Assembly (NCBI RefSeq): GCF_001513955.1
Contig: NZ_KQ948151.1
Span: forward strand, 443,271-507,270
Length of the DNA stretch: 64,000 bases
Direction: 5' to 3'
Source: Streptomyces pseudovenezuelae
Lineage (GTDB): Bacteria; Actinomycetota; Actinomycetes; Streptomycetales; Streptomycetaceae
The notes beneath the pieces are model-generated. The model was not told where the DNA came from, made no database searches, and saw only the letters and a list, made by a program, of their open reading frames with translations. The position numbers and the translations under genes are program-made. Below are positions 33,765 through 43,468 of the stretch, one piece after another (position 1 is the stretch's first letter; every line of letters begins with the position of its first letter).

Positions 33765-36455
33765 ATGGACGACGTCCTGCGTTTCGCGCTGCTCGGCCTC
33801 GGGCTCGGTGCCCTCTACGCGCTCACCGCGCACGGCATCGTGCTGGTCTACCGGGGCTCCGGCGTCCTGAACTTCGCGCACGGCGCGATCGGCATGGCCG
33901 GGGCCTATGTCCAGTGGGAGCTCGCCGGCCAGCACGGCGTGCCGTACTGGCCCGCCACCGCCTGCGGCGTGCTCACCTCAGCGGTGCTGGGCGTGCTCAC
34001 CCACCTGCTGGTGCTCCGCCCGCTGCGCAGGGCGTCCTCGCTGGCCCGCCTGGTCGGCACCCTGGCGGTCTTCATCGTGCTCACCGCGATCGCCGTCAAG
34101 CGCTACGGCGACAGCCTCGAACTGGTGCCCGGCAAGCTGCCCACCAAGCTGCTGACGATCGCCGGGGCGACGGTCTCCGAGGACCGCATGTGGCTGATCG
34201 GCATCGCGGTCGCCGTGACCGTGCTCCTCCACCTCCTCTACAAGCGCACCCTGTTCGGCCTGGGCACGAGCGCGGTCGCGGAGAACGAGGCCGCGGCCGC
34301 CTCGCTCGGCTGGTCCCCCGACCTGATCGCCACCGGCAACTGGGCCCTGGGATCGGCACTCGCCGGACTGACCGGCATCCTGATCGTGCCGGTCATCGGC
34401 CTCTCGGTGACCGGGCTGACCACCCTCCTGCTCAGCGCCCTGGCCGCCGCCCTGGTCGGCAGGTTCTCCTCGTTCCCCATCACGCTGGCGGGCGGCCTGG
34501 TCATCGGCGTCGTGCAGTCCGAACTGACCCGCTTCGGCTCCGACGTCACCGGACTCGCCGCCTCGGTCCCCTTCCTGTTCATCGCCCTCGTACTGGTCGC
34601 ACGCGGCCGGGCCCTGCCGCTGCGCGGCACCTTCCTTGACCGGCTGCCCGGTCTCGGCACCGGGAAGGTCCGGCCCCTGCCGCTGGCGCTCGCCGTCGTG
34701 GCCGGGCTGTCGCTGGTGAGCCTGGCGACACCGCTCTGGGCCGACGCGATCACCACGACCCTGGTGCTGTCACTGATCATCCTGTCGATCGTCGTGGTCA
34801 CCGGATACGCGGGACAGGTCTCCCTCGCGGCCTACGCCCTGGCCGGGACCGGCGCCTTCCTCGCCGGACACGCGGCGGCAGACTGGGGATGGCCCTTCGA
34901 ACTCGCTCTGCTGGCAGGGGTGTTGGGCACCGTGCCGATCGGCTTGCTGTTCGCGCTCCCCGCGGTCCGCACCCGTGGCGTCAACCTCGCGATCATCACG
35001 CTCGGCCTCGGCACCACCCTGGAGGCGATGGTCTTCCAGAACACCGACCTGTCGACGACCCCCGGCAGCGACGGCATCGCGGTGGGCAAGCAGACACTCT
35101 TCGGCATCAGCATCTCCGGCGTCGACCATCCACAGCGGTACGCCGCCGTGGTGCTCGTGCTGTTCGTCGCCGCCACGCTCGTCGTCGCCAACGTGCGGCG
35201 CAGCCGTACCGGCCGCCGGCTGATCGCCGTACGGGCGAACGAGCGGGCCGCCGCCGCCCTCGGCATCGACGTCCGCGCCGCCAAGCTCTACGCCTTCGGC
35301 CTCTCCTCGGCCATCGCCGCGCTCGCCGGAGTGCTCACCGGCTTCCGCTCGACGTCGGTCGTCCTGTCCGACTTCGCGAGCTTCGGCTCCATCACCGCGC
35401 TCGGTCTCGCGGTCATCGGCGGGGTCGGCTTCCTCGTCGGTCCGCTGTTCGGCGCGACCTTCGCCGCGGGCACGGTGGGCGCCCGGTTCGGGGACCTCGT
35501 GCTGCCCGGGCTCAGCGCGTGGATGCCGCTGATCGGCGGCATCATCCTGGTGCTGACCCTGGTGGGCAACCAGGACGGCATCGGGAAGGGGCTCGGCACA
35601 CAGGCGGCGAGGATCCGGCTCCAACGGCCCACGAAGCGGCCTGCGACCGTCCCACAGCGACAGTCACAGCCGACCGTGCCCCGCGCCGCCCCACTCCCAC
35701 TCCAGGTACGGGACCTCACCGTCCGCTACGGCGGTGTCGTCGCCGTCGACGGGCTCTCACTGGACGTCGCACCGGGCCAGGTCGTGGGGCTCATCGGTCC
35801 CAACGGCGCCGGCAAGACCTCCGCCATCGACGCGGTCACCGGCTTCACCCGGGCCACATCGGGCAGCGTGCGGCTCGGGGACCGGGACGCGACCCGGCTG
35901 CCGGTCCACCGGCGGGCCGCCGCCGGGCTGAGCCGGTCCTTCCAGTCCCTGGAGCTGTTCGAGGACATGACCGTCCTGGACAACCTGTACGCGGCCTGCG
36001 ACCGACCTGGCCGGTGGGCCTGCCTCACCGACCTGGTCCGTCCCGGCAGCCGCCCGCTTCCTGCCCATGTGCTGGTCGCGGTACGGGAGTTCGGCCTCCA
36101 GGACAGTCTGGACCGGCCGGTGGACGACCTGTCGTACGGAGAGCGCCGGCTGCTGGCCATCGCCCGCGCCGTCGCGGCCTCGCCGTCCGTGCTGCTCCTC
36201 GACGAACCGGCGGCCGGTCTGTCGGACGACGAGACCCAGGAACTGGCGCACCTGGTACGGCGGCTCGCCGAGGACTGGGGCATGGGGGTGCTGCTCGTCG
36301 AGCACGACGTCGACATGGTGATGAGCGTCTGCGACCAGGTCGTGGTCCTCGACTTCGGACGGCGGATCTGCGCCGGTACGCCGGAGGAGGTCCGGCGCGA
36401 TCCTGCGGTCCGGGCGGCCTACCTGGGCGACCTGGAGCCGGAGACGCCGGCCTGA
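33765..36455 (+). CDS. LivH-LivM-LivG fusion: two permease domains plus ATPase
   Basis: About 896 residues. Residues 1-290 form a LivH-type permease (LLGLGLGALYALTAHGIVLVYRGSG). Residues about 300-620 form a LivM-type permease (VVTGYAGQVSLAAYALAGTG, RLIAVRANERAAAALGID). After a proline-rich linker, the LivG-type ATPase begins near 645 (Walker A GPNGAGKTS, signature LSYGERRLLAIARAV, Walker B VLLLDEPAAGL). Usually these are three genes. It works with the divergent binding protein and LivF. Start at ATG 33765 follows GGGAGG. Confidence 0.9.
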   Translation: MDDVLRFALLGLGLGALYALTAHGIVLVYRGSGVLNFAHGAIGMAGAYVQWELAGQHGVPYWPATACGVLTSAVLGVLTHLLVLRPLRRASSLARLVGTLAVFIVLTAIAVKRYGDSLELVPGKLPTKLLTIAGATVSEDRMWLIGIAVAVTVLLHLLYKRTLFGLGTSAVAENEAAAASLGWSPDLIATGNWALGSALAGLTGILIVPVIGLSVTGLTTLLLSALAAALVGRFSSFPITLAGGLVIGVVQSELTRFGSDVTGLAASVPFLFIALVLVARGRALPLRGTFLDRLPGLGTGKVRPLPLALAVVAGLSLVSLATPLWADAITTTLVLSLIILSIVVVTGYAGQVSLAAYALAGTGAFLAGHAAADWGWPFELALLAGVLGTVPIGLLFALPAVRTRGVNLAIITLGLGTTLEAMVFQNTDLSTTPGSDGIAVGKQTLFGISISGVDHPQRYAAVVLVLFVAATLVVANVRRSRTGRRLIAVRANERAAAALGIDVRAAKLYAFGLSSAIAALAGVLTGFRSTSVVLSDFASFGSITALGLAVIGGVGFLVGPLFGATFAAGTVGARFGDLVLPGLSAWMPLIGGIILVLTLVGNQDGIGKGLGTQAARIRLQRPTKRPATVPQRQSQPTVPRAAPLPLQVRDLTVRYGGVVAVDGLSLDVAPGQVVGLIGPNGAGKTSAIDAVTGFTRATSGSVRLGDRDATRLPVHRRAAAGLSRSFQSLELFEDMTVLDNLYAACDRPGRWACLTDLVRPGSRPLPAHVLVAVREFGLQDSLDRPVDDLSYGERRLLAIARAVAASPSVLLLDEPAAGLSDDETQELAHLVRRLAEDWGMGVLLVEHDVDMVMSVCDQVVVLDFGRRICAGTPEEVRRDPAVRAAYLGDLEPETPA

Positions 36456-36480
36456 GCGTCCCGTCCGCGGTACGCCGAGA

Positions 36481-36510
36481 GCCGGAGGCGCTGAGATCAG
36501 CGCCTCCGGC
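36481..36510. terminator. Bidirectional hairpin terminator
   Basis: GCCGGAGGCGCTGA and its exact complement are separated by only two bases, so the loop is tiny and the element is a near-perfect 30-bp palindrome. It lies between two convergent genes, consistent with termination in both directions. Confidence 0.65.
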
Positions 36511-36529
36511 GGCAACGACAGGAACTGTG

Positions 36530-37324
36530 TCAGGCGTCGCGCAGGTCCGCGACGTACGGCTGGTGGGACAGCAGTCCGCCGTCCACGCGCAGGGTGTGCC
36601 CGGTGATGAAGGCCGACTCGTCGCAGGCGAGGAAGACGACCGCCGACGCGACGTCCTCCGGGCGTCCCAGGCGCGGGGTGAGGTGATGGCGCAGCATCGC
36701 CTCCCGGATCGCTCCGTGCGCCGAACCGGAGCTGGCCGGTGTGACGATGAACCCGGGGGCGATGGCGTTGCAGCGCACGCCCTGCTTGCCGTACTGGGTG
36801 GCGACGTATTGCGTGAGGTTGACGAGGGCGGCCTTCGAGGCGCCGTACGCCGGGTTGCGCAGGTCGCCCGAAAGCCCGGCCCCTGACGAGGTGTTGACGA
36901 TGGAGCCGCCGCCGCGCGCGATCATGTGCGGGACGGCGGCCTGGATGGCGACCATGGTCCCGCGCAGGTTGATGCGCATCGTGTCGTCCCAGACCGCAGG
37001 GTCGGCCTCCACGACGGCGAGGTCCTGGCGGGCGGCCAGGTGGGTGGCGGCCGCGTTGTTGTGCAGGACGTCGAGACCGCCGTACGTCTCGACCGCGGCG
37101 GCCACCATGGCCCGTACGCTCTCGATGTCGCCGAGGTCGACCGGGACCGCCGTCGCGGAGCCGCCGGCGGCGCGGATCTCCTCCGTCACCGCCTTGGCAC
37201 CGTCGAGGTTCAGGTCGGCGACCACCGTGTGCGCGCCCTCGGCCGCCAAGCGGCGGGCGGTGGCCGCCCCGATGCCGGACGCGGCCCCGGTGACGACGGC
37301 GATCTTGTCCTGGAGTCGCGTCAT
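36530..37324 (-). CDS. Short-chain dehydrogenase/reductase
   Basis: 264 residues. Rossmann loop TGAASGIGAA (about residues 13-22), NNAAA motif, Ser in IVNTSSGAG and YGASK as the Y-x-x-x-K pair identify a classical SDR. D in VVADLN suggests NAD preference. It would oxidise a hydroxyacyl-CoA or alcohol in the pathway. It is the last gene of a five-gene operon starting at the FabG-like gene, and starts 15 bases after the thiolase. Confidence 0.85.
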   Translation of the reverse strand: MTRLQDKIAVVTGAASGIGAATARRLAAEGAHTVVADLNLDGAKAVTEEIRAAGGSATAVPVDLGDIESVRAMVAAAVETYGGLDVLHNNAAATHLAARQDLAVVEADPAVWDDTMRINLRGTMVAIQAAVPHMIARGGGSIVNTSSGAGLSGDLRNPAYGASKAALVNLTQYVATQYGKQGVRCNAIAPGFIVTPASSGSAHGAIREAMLRHHLTPRLGRPEDVASAVVFLACDESAFITGHTLRVDGGLLSHQPYVADLRDA

Positions 37325-37339
37325 CGCGAACCGCCTCTC

Positions 37340-38548
37340 CTACTCGGTGAGTTGACTGCCGACGACCGACACGAACGAGACGCACTCGCCGGGTCCGCCG
37401 CCGAGGTTGTGGGTGAGGGCGAGCGAGCGTCCTTCGGCCACGGACTTCACCGTCCGCTCTGCCGGTGCCTCGCCGCGCAGTTGGAGCCAGGCTTCGAACA
37501 TCATGCGCAGTCCTGAGGCGCCGATGGGGTGGCCGAAGGCCTTCAGTCCGCCGTCCGGGTTGACCGGCAGCGAGCCGTCCAGGTCGAACGCCCCGCTGGT
37601 GACGTCCTTCCAGCCCTGTCCGCGCTCGGCGAAGCCCAGGTCCTCCATCAGCACCAACTCCGTGGGCGTGAAGCAGTCGTGGACCTCGGCGAGGGCGAGT
37701 TCGGCGCGCGGGTCGGTGATGCCGGCCTGCCGGTAGGCCTCCTGTGCGGAGGCGACGACCTCGGGGAAGGTGGTGAAGTCGTACTCGGGGTCGAGGAGTC
37801 CGTCGGCGGGACCGGCGGCGAAGGACAGCGCTTTCACGAAGATCGGCCGGTCGGTGTACTTGTAGGCGTCCTCGGCGCGCACCACGATCGCCGCCGCCGA
37901 ACCGTCCGAGACGCCCGAGCAGTCGAACACGCCGAGCATGCCCGCGACGATCGGGGCCGACCGGATGCGCTCCAGCGGCACCTCCTTGCGGAACTGCGCG
38001 CGCGGGTTGCGGGCCCCGTTGACGTGGTTCTTCCATGCGATGCGGGTGATGACGTCCTTCATCTCCTCCTCCGCCAGGCCGTACTTGGCGGCGTAGGCGG
38101 GGGCCAGGAGGGAGAAGTTCGCGGGGGCGGTGATCTCCCCGCGGCTGTCGTCGCCCGCGCCCGGGATGGCCGTACCGGACAGCCCGGACATGCCGGAGTC
38201 CTTGAGCTTCTCCACGCCGACGGCCATCGCCACGTCGTACGCCCCCGAGGCGACGGCGTAGCAGGCGTTGCGCAGGGCCTCGGAGCCGGTCGCGCACATG
38301 TTCTCGACGCGGGTGACCGGCTTGTTGGGCAGGTGGAGCGCCCGGCTCAGGGTCAGCCCGGACACGCCGGAGGCCTGGGTGCCGAACCAGTACGCGTCGA
38401 TGTCGTCGAGGGTGATGCCGGCCGAGGTGACGGCCTCGCCGACGGCGTCGATCAGCAGGTCGTCCGCCGAGCGGGTCCAGTGCTCGCCGAAGGGCGTGCA
38501 GCCCATGCCGACGATCGCGACCCGGTCCCGTATTCCGTGCGAGCCCAT
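37340..38548 (-). CDS. SCP-x/lipid-transfer-type thiolase
   Basis: 402 residues. It has the SCP-x thiolase pattern: IVGMGCTPFGEHW, candidate nucleophile C85 in ENMCATGSEALRNAC, EVHDCFTPTELVLMEDLGF and GHPIGASGLRM. Relatives (Ltp2) form aldolases with a DUF35 partner in steroid side-chain removal. Its start overlaps the stop of a DUF35-containing gene (TGATG), which supports such a complex. Whether it acts as a thiolase or an aldolase cannot be decided from sequence. Confidence 0.85.
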   Translation of the reverse strand: MGSHGIRDRVAIVGMGCTPFGEHWTRSADDLLIDAVGEAVTSAGITLDDIDAYWFGTQASGVSGLTLSRALHLPNKPVTRVENMCATGSEALRNACYAVASGAYDVAMAVGVEKLKDSGMSGLSGTAIPGAGDDSRGEITAPANFSLLAPAYAAKYGLAEEEMKDVITRIAWKNHVNGARNPRAQFRKEVPLERIRSAPIVAGMLGVFDCSGVSDGSAAAIVVRAEDAYKYTDRPIFVKALSFAAGPADGLLDPEYDFTTFPEVVASAQEAYRQAGITDPRAELALAEVHDCFTPTELVLMEDLGFAERGQGWKDVTSGAFDLDGSLPVNPDGGLKAFGHPIGASGLRMMFEAWLQLRGEAPAERTVKSVAEGRSLALTHNLGGGPGECVSFVSVVGSQLTE

Positions 38549-39984
38549 CAGTGTGTCCCCTCGGTCTCGCCCGTGCGCACCGGCCGGGCCTTCCAGAAGT
38601 AGTTGTGGACGCCGGACGCGGTGACCGTGCGGCGGAACGTCATCTCGACCCGGGCGCCGATGGCGGCGTCGGCCTCGGTGGCGTCGGTCAGCTGGCAGCG
38701 GAACCGGCCGCCGCCGTCGTAGTCGACGACCACGACGAGCATCGGCGGGCTGGGCGTTGCCGCCAGGCGGTCGACGGTGAACGTGGCGACCGTGCCGCGC
38801 ACGTGCGCCATCGGCTCGTCGGTCATGGCGTCGATGCTCCGGCAGGAGGTGCACACCCGGTCCGGCGGCAGATGCCGGGTGGCGCATTTCTCGCAACGGG
38901 AGGCGACGAAGCCGTACTTCCAGCCGGTGCGGCGGTGTGCGGGCGGCGCGTAGGGCGGCTCGGGGTCCGGCCGGCGGGGCGGTTCACGGTCGAGGAGGCC
39001 GCGCCAGGACAGATAGGTGGCGTACGGCATCGGGGCGCTGCCCGCGGCGATCTGGGCGGCGACCGGGCGGGCCGCGCGATGGGCCGGGAGCGCGTCGGTG
39101 GCGCGCAGGAGGAGGACTCCGGCGCCGTCGCCGAGCACGACGAGGGCGATGGTCTCGCCGGGCCGGGCCCGGTCGAGGACGTCGGCGAGGAGCAGTCCGG
39201 GCTGCGCGGTGCCGGCGTTGCCGATCGCCCCGGTGAGGTCCGGGGTCACCGCCTCGGGACGGACACCGGCGGTGCGCCGGACCGTCGCGCACGCGCGCGT
39301 GTGCAGGCCCGCGACCACGAAGTGGTCGATCGAGCCGACGTCGAGCGCCGCGTGGTCGAGGGCCGCGGTGAGCGCCTTGTCCGCGAGGGACACGTAGATC
39401 TCCTCGGCGAAGCGCTCCTCCCAGACCCGGGAGACGGGCGCGCCCGGCAGCCGCCAGCGGTCGAGGAGCTCGTCGCTGACCGTGTCGTGGGCGAGCACCT
39501 CCGCGATGACGGGGGCGCCGTTGCGGTGTCCGCCGAAGACGAACGCCGCCGCGCCGTCGCCGCCCGCGACCTCGTCGGCGCCGCCGGGGAGGCCGGTGCG
39601 CAGGTCCGACAGGATCGTCAAGGTCGGTACCGGGGAGCGGGCGGCCGTGACCAGGGCGCCGAGGCCGGAGCGCACGGAGCCGGCCATGTCGGCGGCGAGC
39701 ACGTGCCGGTCGAGGCCGAGTGCGGCGTGGACGGCGGTGGCGTTGGTCTTGTCGAGGTAGGCGGGTGCGGCGGTGGCGAGGAAGAGCTGGCTGACGCGGG
39801 CGCGCAGGCCGTCGTGGGCCAGGGCGCCGCGGGCCGCCTCGACGGCCATGGACGTGGTGTCCTCGTCGTAGCCCGCGACCGCGCGGGTTCCCTTGCCTCC
39901 CCTGCCGCCCAGGGCGGCTGCGACATCCGTCCTCGCGAGACGGTGGTACGGCACGTAGGCGCCGTATGCGATCAGTCCGGCCAT
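38548..39984 (-). CDS. Thiolase-fold/HMG-CoA-synthase-like domain fused to DUF35 zinc ribbon and OB fold
   Basis: About 478 residues. The first 320 or so have a KAS III/HMG-CoA synthase-like fold, but the usual Cys region reads AADMAGSVRSG (98-107), with no Cys, so this half is probably not catalytic. Residues 355-400 form a DUF35 zinc ribbon: C364-x2-C367 and C378-x2-C381. An OB fold follows, starting near HVRGTVATFTVDR. Such fusions act as partners of SCP-x thiolases. ATG at 39984 is preferred; 39996 is possible. It overlaps the SCP-x gene. Confidence 0.75.
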   Translation of the reverse strand: MAGLIAYGAYVPYHRLARTDVAAALGGRGGKGTRAVAGYDEDTTSMAVEAARGALAHDGLRARVSQLFLATAAPAYLDKTNATAVHAALGLDRHVLAADMAGSVRSGLGALVTAARSPVPTLTILSDLRTGLPGGADEVAGGDGAAAFVFGGHRNGAPVIAEVLAHDTVSDELLDRWRLPGAPVSRVWEERFAEEIYVSLADKALTAALDHAALDVGSIDHFVVAGLHTRACATVRRTAGVRPEAVTPDLTGAIGNAGTAQPGLLLADVLDRARPGETIALVVLGDGAGVLLLRATDALPAHRAARPVAAQIAAGSAPMPYATYLSWRGLLDREPPRRPDPEPPYAPPAHRRTGWKYGFVASRCEKCATRHLPPDRVCTSCRSIDAMTDEPMAHVRGTVATFTVDRLAATPSPPMLVVVVDYDGGGRFRCQLTDATEADAAIGARVEMTFRRTVTASGVHNYFWKARPVRTGETEGTH

Positions 39985-39985
39985 G

Positions 39986-41224
39986 TCAGCGTCCTCCATG
40001 AGCGTGGGTTGCGTCGGTCGGCCGTTCGAAGACCGCGGCCAGGCCCTGGCCACCGCCGAGGCACATGGTCTCCAGGCCGTAGCGGGCCTGGCGGCGGTCG
40101 AGTTCGCGCAGCAGGGTGGCGAGGATGCGGCCGCCGGTGGCGCCGACGGGGTGGCCCAGCGAGATGCCGGAGCCGTTGACGTTGAACCGTTCGAAGTCGG
40201 TCTCGGTCAGGCCCCATTCACGGGTGCAGGCCAGTACCTGGGCGGCGAAGGCCTCGTTGAGTTCGATCAGGTCGATGTCGGCGAGCTTGAGTCCGGCCCG
40301 CTCCAGGGCCCGGGCGGTGGCGGGTACCGGTCCGATGCCCATCGTCTCGGGTGGTACGCCGACGACGGCCCAGGAGACCAGGCGGCCCAGCGGGCGCAGT
40401 CCGAGTTCGGCGGCGCGCTCGGGGTGGGTCACGACGCACAGTGCGGCGCCGTCGTTCTGGCCGCTGGCGTTGCCCGCGGTGACGGTGGCCTCCGGGTCCT
40501 GGCGGCCGAGCACGGGACGCAGTGTCGCGAGCTTCTCCAACGAGGAGTCGTGGCGCGGGTGTTCGTCGGTGTCGACGACCGTGACACCCTTCCGGGACCG
40601 CACGGCGACGGGCACGATCTCGTCCGCGAACCTGCCCTCCCGCTGGGCCGCGACGGCCTTCTCGTGGGAGCGCAGGGCGAGTTGGTCCTGTTCCTCGCGA
40701 GGGATGGCGTACTCGCGCCGAAGGTTCTCGGCGGTCTCCAACATGCCCCCGGGGACGGGGTGGTTGACCCCTCCGGACGTGACGCGCCCGCGCGCCAGCC
40801 GGTCGTGCAGGGAGGTGCCGGCCCCGCGTACGCCCCAGCGCACACCGGTCGTGTAGAACTCGGCCTGGCTCATGGACTCGACGCCCCCGGCCAGCACGAG
40901 GTCGCTCGCGCCGGTCTGCACCTGCATGGCCGCGGTGATGATCGCCTGCAGTCCGGAGCCGCAGCGGCGGTCGATCTGGAGTCCTGGGACCTCGACGGGC
41001 AGTCCGGCGTCCAGGGCGGCCACGCGGCCGATGGCGGGGGCCTCGCCGTTGGGGTAGCACTGGCCCAGCAGGACGTCGTCCACGGCCGCGGGCGGTATGC
41101 CGGTGCGTTCCAGTACGGCGCGCACGACGGTAGCGGCCAGTTCGGCCGCGGTGACGTCCCGGAAAACGCCCCCGTAGCCCCCGACCGGAGTCCGTATCGG
41201 TTCGCAGATCACCGCGTCACGCAT
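39986..41224 (-). CDS. Acetyl-CoA acetyltransferase (thiolase)
   Basis: 412 residues. All thiolase motifs are visible: nucleophile C88 in IDRRCGSGLQA, NEAFAAQVLA, GHPVGATGGR and the second cysteine in CLGGGQGLA. It would cleave a 3-ketoacyl-CoA to release acetyl-CoA. It is followed within two bases by the DUF35 fusion gene and preceded by the FabG-like gene (24-base gap), so it belongs to one operon. This is the operon's conventional thiolase. Confidence 0.92.
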   Translation of the reverse strand: MRDAVICEPIRTPVGGYGGVFRDVTAAELAATVVRAVLERTGIPPAAVDDVLLGQCYPNGEAPAIGRVAALDAGLPVEVPGLQIDRRCGSGLQAIITAAMQVQTGASDLVLAGGVESMSQAEFYTTGVRWGVRGAGTSLHDRLARGRVTSGGVNHPVPGGMLETAENLRREYAIPREEQDQLALRSHEKAVAAQREGRFADEIVPVAVRSRKGVTVVDTDEHPRHDSSLEKLATLRPVLGRQDPEATVTAGNASGQNDGAALCVVTHPERAAELGLRPLGRLVSWAVVGVPPETMGIGPVPATARALERAGLKLADIDLIELNEAFAAQVLACTREWGLTETDFERFNVNGSGISLGHPVGATGGRILATLLRELDRRQARYGLETMCLGGGQGLAAVFERPTDATHAHGGR

Positions 41225-41248
41225 CGGTCATGCCTTTCATCAGCGGGT

Positions 41249-41995
41249 TCACATGTACCGGCCGCCGGTGACCTCGACCACGGCTCCGGTGACGTAGCTC
41301 GCGAGATCGGAGGCGAGGAACAGGACGGCCTGGGCGACCTCGGCGGGCTCTCCGGCACGTCCCATGGGGATCTCCGCGAGCTTCGCGTCCCAGGCGGCCC
41401 TGGGCATCGCCTCGGTCATGGCGGTGCGGATCAGGCCGGGCTGGACGGCGTTGACGCGGATCCCGGCCCGGGCGAGCTCCTTGGCGGAGGCCTTGGTGAG
41501 GCCGACGAGTCCCGCCTTGGCCGCGCTGTAGTTGGTCTGGCCGAAGTTGCCGACCTTGCCGGCGATGGAGGAGATGTTGACGATGCTGCCGCCCCGGCCG
41601 TGGGCGCGCATCGCCTCGGCGGCGTACCGGGTGCCGTTCCAGGCGCCGGTCAGATGCACGTCGACCACGGCGCGGAAGTCGGCGAGAGCCATCTTGCGCA
41701 GGGTCGCGTCCCGGGTGATCCCGGCGTTGTTGACCATGACGCCGACCGGTCCGAAGCTGTCGGTGCAGTGGGCGACGAGGGCGGCGACCTCGTCCTCGTC
41801 GGTGACGTCGCAGCGCAGCGAGGTGGCCGCCACGCCCTTCTTGGCGAGGCGTTCGGCGGCTTCCGCCGCCGCGTCCTCGTTGATGTCACCGAGGACGACG
41901 GACGCCCCCTCGGCGCCGAGTACTCCCGCGATCTCGAAGCCGATGCCCTGTGCGCCGCCGGTGATCACCGCGTTGCGGCCGTCCAGCAGTCCCAT
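41249..41995 (-). CDS. FabG-like short-chain dehydrogenase
   Basis: 248 residues with ITGGAQGIGFE, NNAGITRDATL, IVNISSIAGKVGNFGQTNYSAAKAG, and the C-terminal TGAVVEVTGGRYM. The NNAGITRD and NYSAAK motifs fit FabG-like 3-ketoacyl/hydroxyacyl-CoA dehydrogenases. It starts the minus operon with two thiolases, the DUF35 fusion and an SDR, divergent from an acyl-CoA dehydrogenase. Confidence 0.88.
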   Translation of the reverse strand: MGLLDGRNAVITGGAQGIGFEIAGVLGAEGASVVLGDINEDAAAEAAERLAKKGVAATSLRCDVTDEDEVAALVAHCTDSFGPVGVMVNNAGITRDATLRKMALADFRAVVDVHLTGAWNGTRYAAEAMRAHGRGGSIVNISSIAGKVGNFGQTNYSAAKAGLVGLTKASAKELARAGIRVNAVQPGLIRTAMTEAMPRAAWDAKLAEIPMGRAGEPAEVAQAVLFLASDLASYVTGAVVEVTGGRYM

Positions 41996-42029
41996 GTCAG
42001 CCCGCCCTGGCTCGACGCTATTCCTCTTA

Positions 42030-42044
42030 AATAGATAACCTATT
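42030..42044. promoter_or_regulatory. Inverted repeat in divergent fabG/ACAD control region
   Basis: AATAG and CTATT flank ATAAC in an AT-rich stretch (about 42018-42062) between divergent operons. It is similar in character to other AT-rich islands in this cluster. Confidence 0.45.
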
Positions 42045-42108
42045 ATGCTGAAACAATCAATACAGCGCCGGAGCTGTGCGCACGGGACCGGACGAGGAGA
42101 GTACGCAG

Positions 42109-43335
42109 GTGGACATCAGCTATCCCCCCGAGACCGAAGCGTTCCGCACCGAGGTCAGGGCCTTCCTCGCCGGGACACTGCCGCCGGACTGGAAGGGCAT
42201 CGGCGCCCTCGACGAGGAGGCGGCCTGGGCCTTCGCCCGAAACTGGCGCCGGCTGCTGGCCGAGCACCGCTACCTTTCACTGACCTGGCCCCAGCAGTAC
42301 GGCGGCCGGGGCCTGACCAAGCTCCACCAGGTGGTGCTGACGGAGGAACTGGCCCTGGCCGGTGTGCCGTTCGGGCTGCCGCAGGACACCTTCGGCGTGA
42401 AGATGCTGGCGAACACGCTGCTGCGCTGGGGCACGGACGAGCAGAAGGCCCACTTCCTCCCCCGCATCCTCAGCGGCGCGGACACCTGGTGCCAGGGGTA
42501 CTCGGAGCCGGACGCGGGCTCCGACCTGGCCTCCCTGCGGACGCGCGCGGTGCGTGACGGCGAGGAGTGGGTGATCGACGGCCAGAAGGTATGGACCTCC
42601 GGCGCCCATCACAGCGACTGGATCTTCGTCCTGGCCCGCACGAACCCGGACGCCCCCAGACACCGCGGCATCTCCTTCCTGCTCGTCCCGCTCGACCAGC
42701 CCGGCGTCGAGGTGCGGCCGTTCCGCATGATGAGCGGGCAGCTCCATTTCAACGAGGTCTTCTTCAACGGCGCCCGCACCCGCGCCGACCTTGTCGTGGG
42801 GGGCGTCGACAACGGCTGGACCGTCGCCCAGAGCCTGCTCGGCGTGGAGCGCGGGGAGGAGGCGGCGACCAACCCGATCCTCTTCAAGGCGGAGGTGGAA
42901 CGCCTGGTCGAGCTGGCGCGGCTGTACGGCAAGGACCAGGACCCGGTGATCCGGCAGCGCATCGCCTGGTGCTGGTCCAAGGTCGAGATCATGCGCTATC
43001 TCGGCTACCGGATCCTCACCGGCTGGCTCAAGGGCACCGAGCCCGGCCCCGAGTCATCGATCGCCAAGCTGTACTGGAGCGAGTACCACACCAAGGTCAC
43101 CGATCTCGCGATGGACATCATGGGCCTGCACGGCCAGGTGCCGGTCGGCCGCCCGCCCCTGCGTACCTACCGCACCGACGATCCCGGCGCGGCGAACTCC
43201 TCTGCGTCCTGGTCGACGACGTACCTCATCGCCCGCTCCGGCACCATCTATGCCGGAACCTCCCAGGTTCAGCGGAACATCCTCGCGGAGAAGGTGCTGG
43301 GGCTGCCGCGCGAGCCGAGGGCGGCGGCGGGCTAG
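42109..43335 (+). CDS. Acyl-CoA dehydrogenase
   Basis: About 408 residues. Visible are the FAD/substrate motif GYSEPDAGSDLASLRT, a GQKVWTSGAHHSDW segment and the C-terminal YAGTSQVQRNILAEKVLG, typical of ACADs. GTG at 42109 has GAGGAGA upstream. It would introduce the first double bond in an acyl-CoA. Divergent from the FabG/thiolase operon. Confidence 0.9.
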   Translation: MDISYPPETEAFRTEVRAFLAGTLPPDWKGIGALDEEAAWAFARNWRRLLAEHRYLSLTWPQQYGGRGLTKLHQVVLTEELALAGVPFGLPQDTFGVKMLANTLLRWGTDEQKAHFLPRILSGADTWCQGYSEPDAGSDLASLRTRAVRDGEEWVIDGQKVWTSGAHHSDWIFVLARTNPDAPRHRGISFLLVPLDQPGVEVRPFRMMSGQLHFNEVFFNGARTRADLVVGGVDNGWTVAQSLLGVERGEEAATNPILFKAEVERLVELARLYGKDQDPVIRQRIAWCWSKVEIMRYLGYRILTGWLKGTEPGPESSIAKLYWSEYHTKVTDLAMDIMGLHGQVPVGRPPLRTYRTDDPGAANSSASWSTTYLIARSGTIYAGTSQVQRNILAEKVLGLPREPRAAAG

Positions 43336-43468
43336 AGCCCGGCCGGCGGACCGCTTCGGAGCCGGGGCAAGCGGAGCGTGGCGGGCCGGATCGTCATGCC
43401 CGTTGGGCCCCCGGCCGCAGTGGGTCTATCGTCGGGATCCTGGGGCCAGACGATGGAGGACGGCCGTG

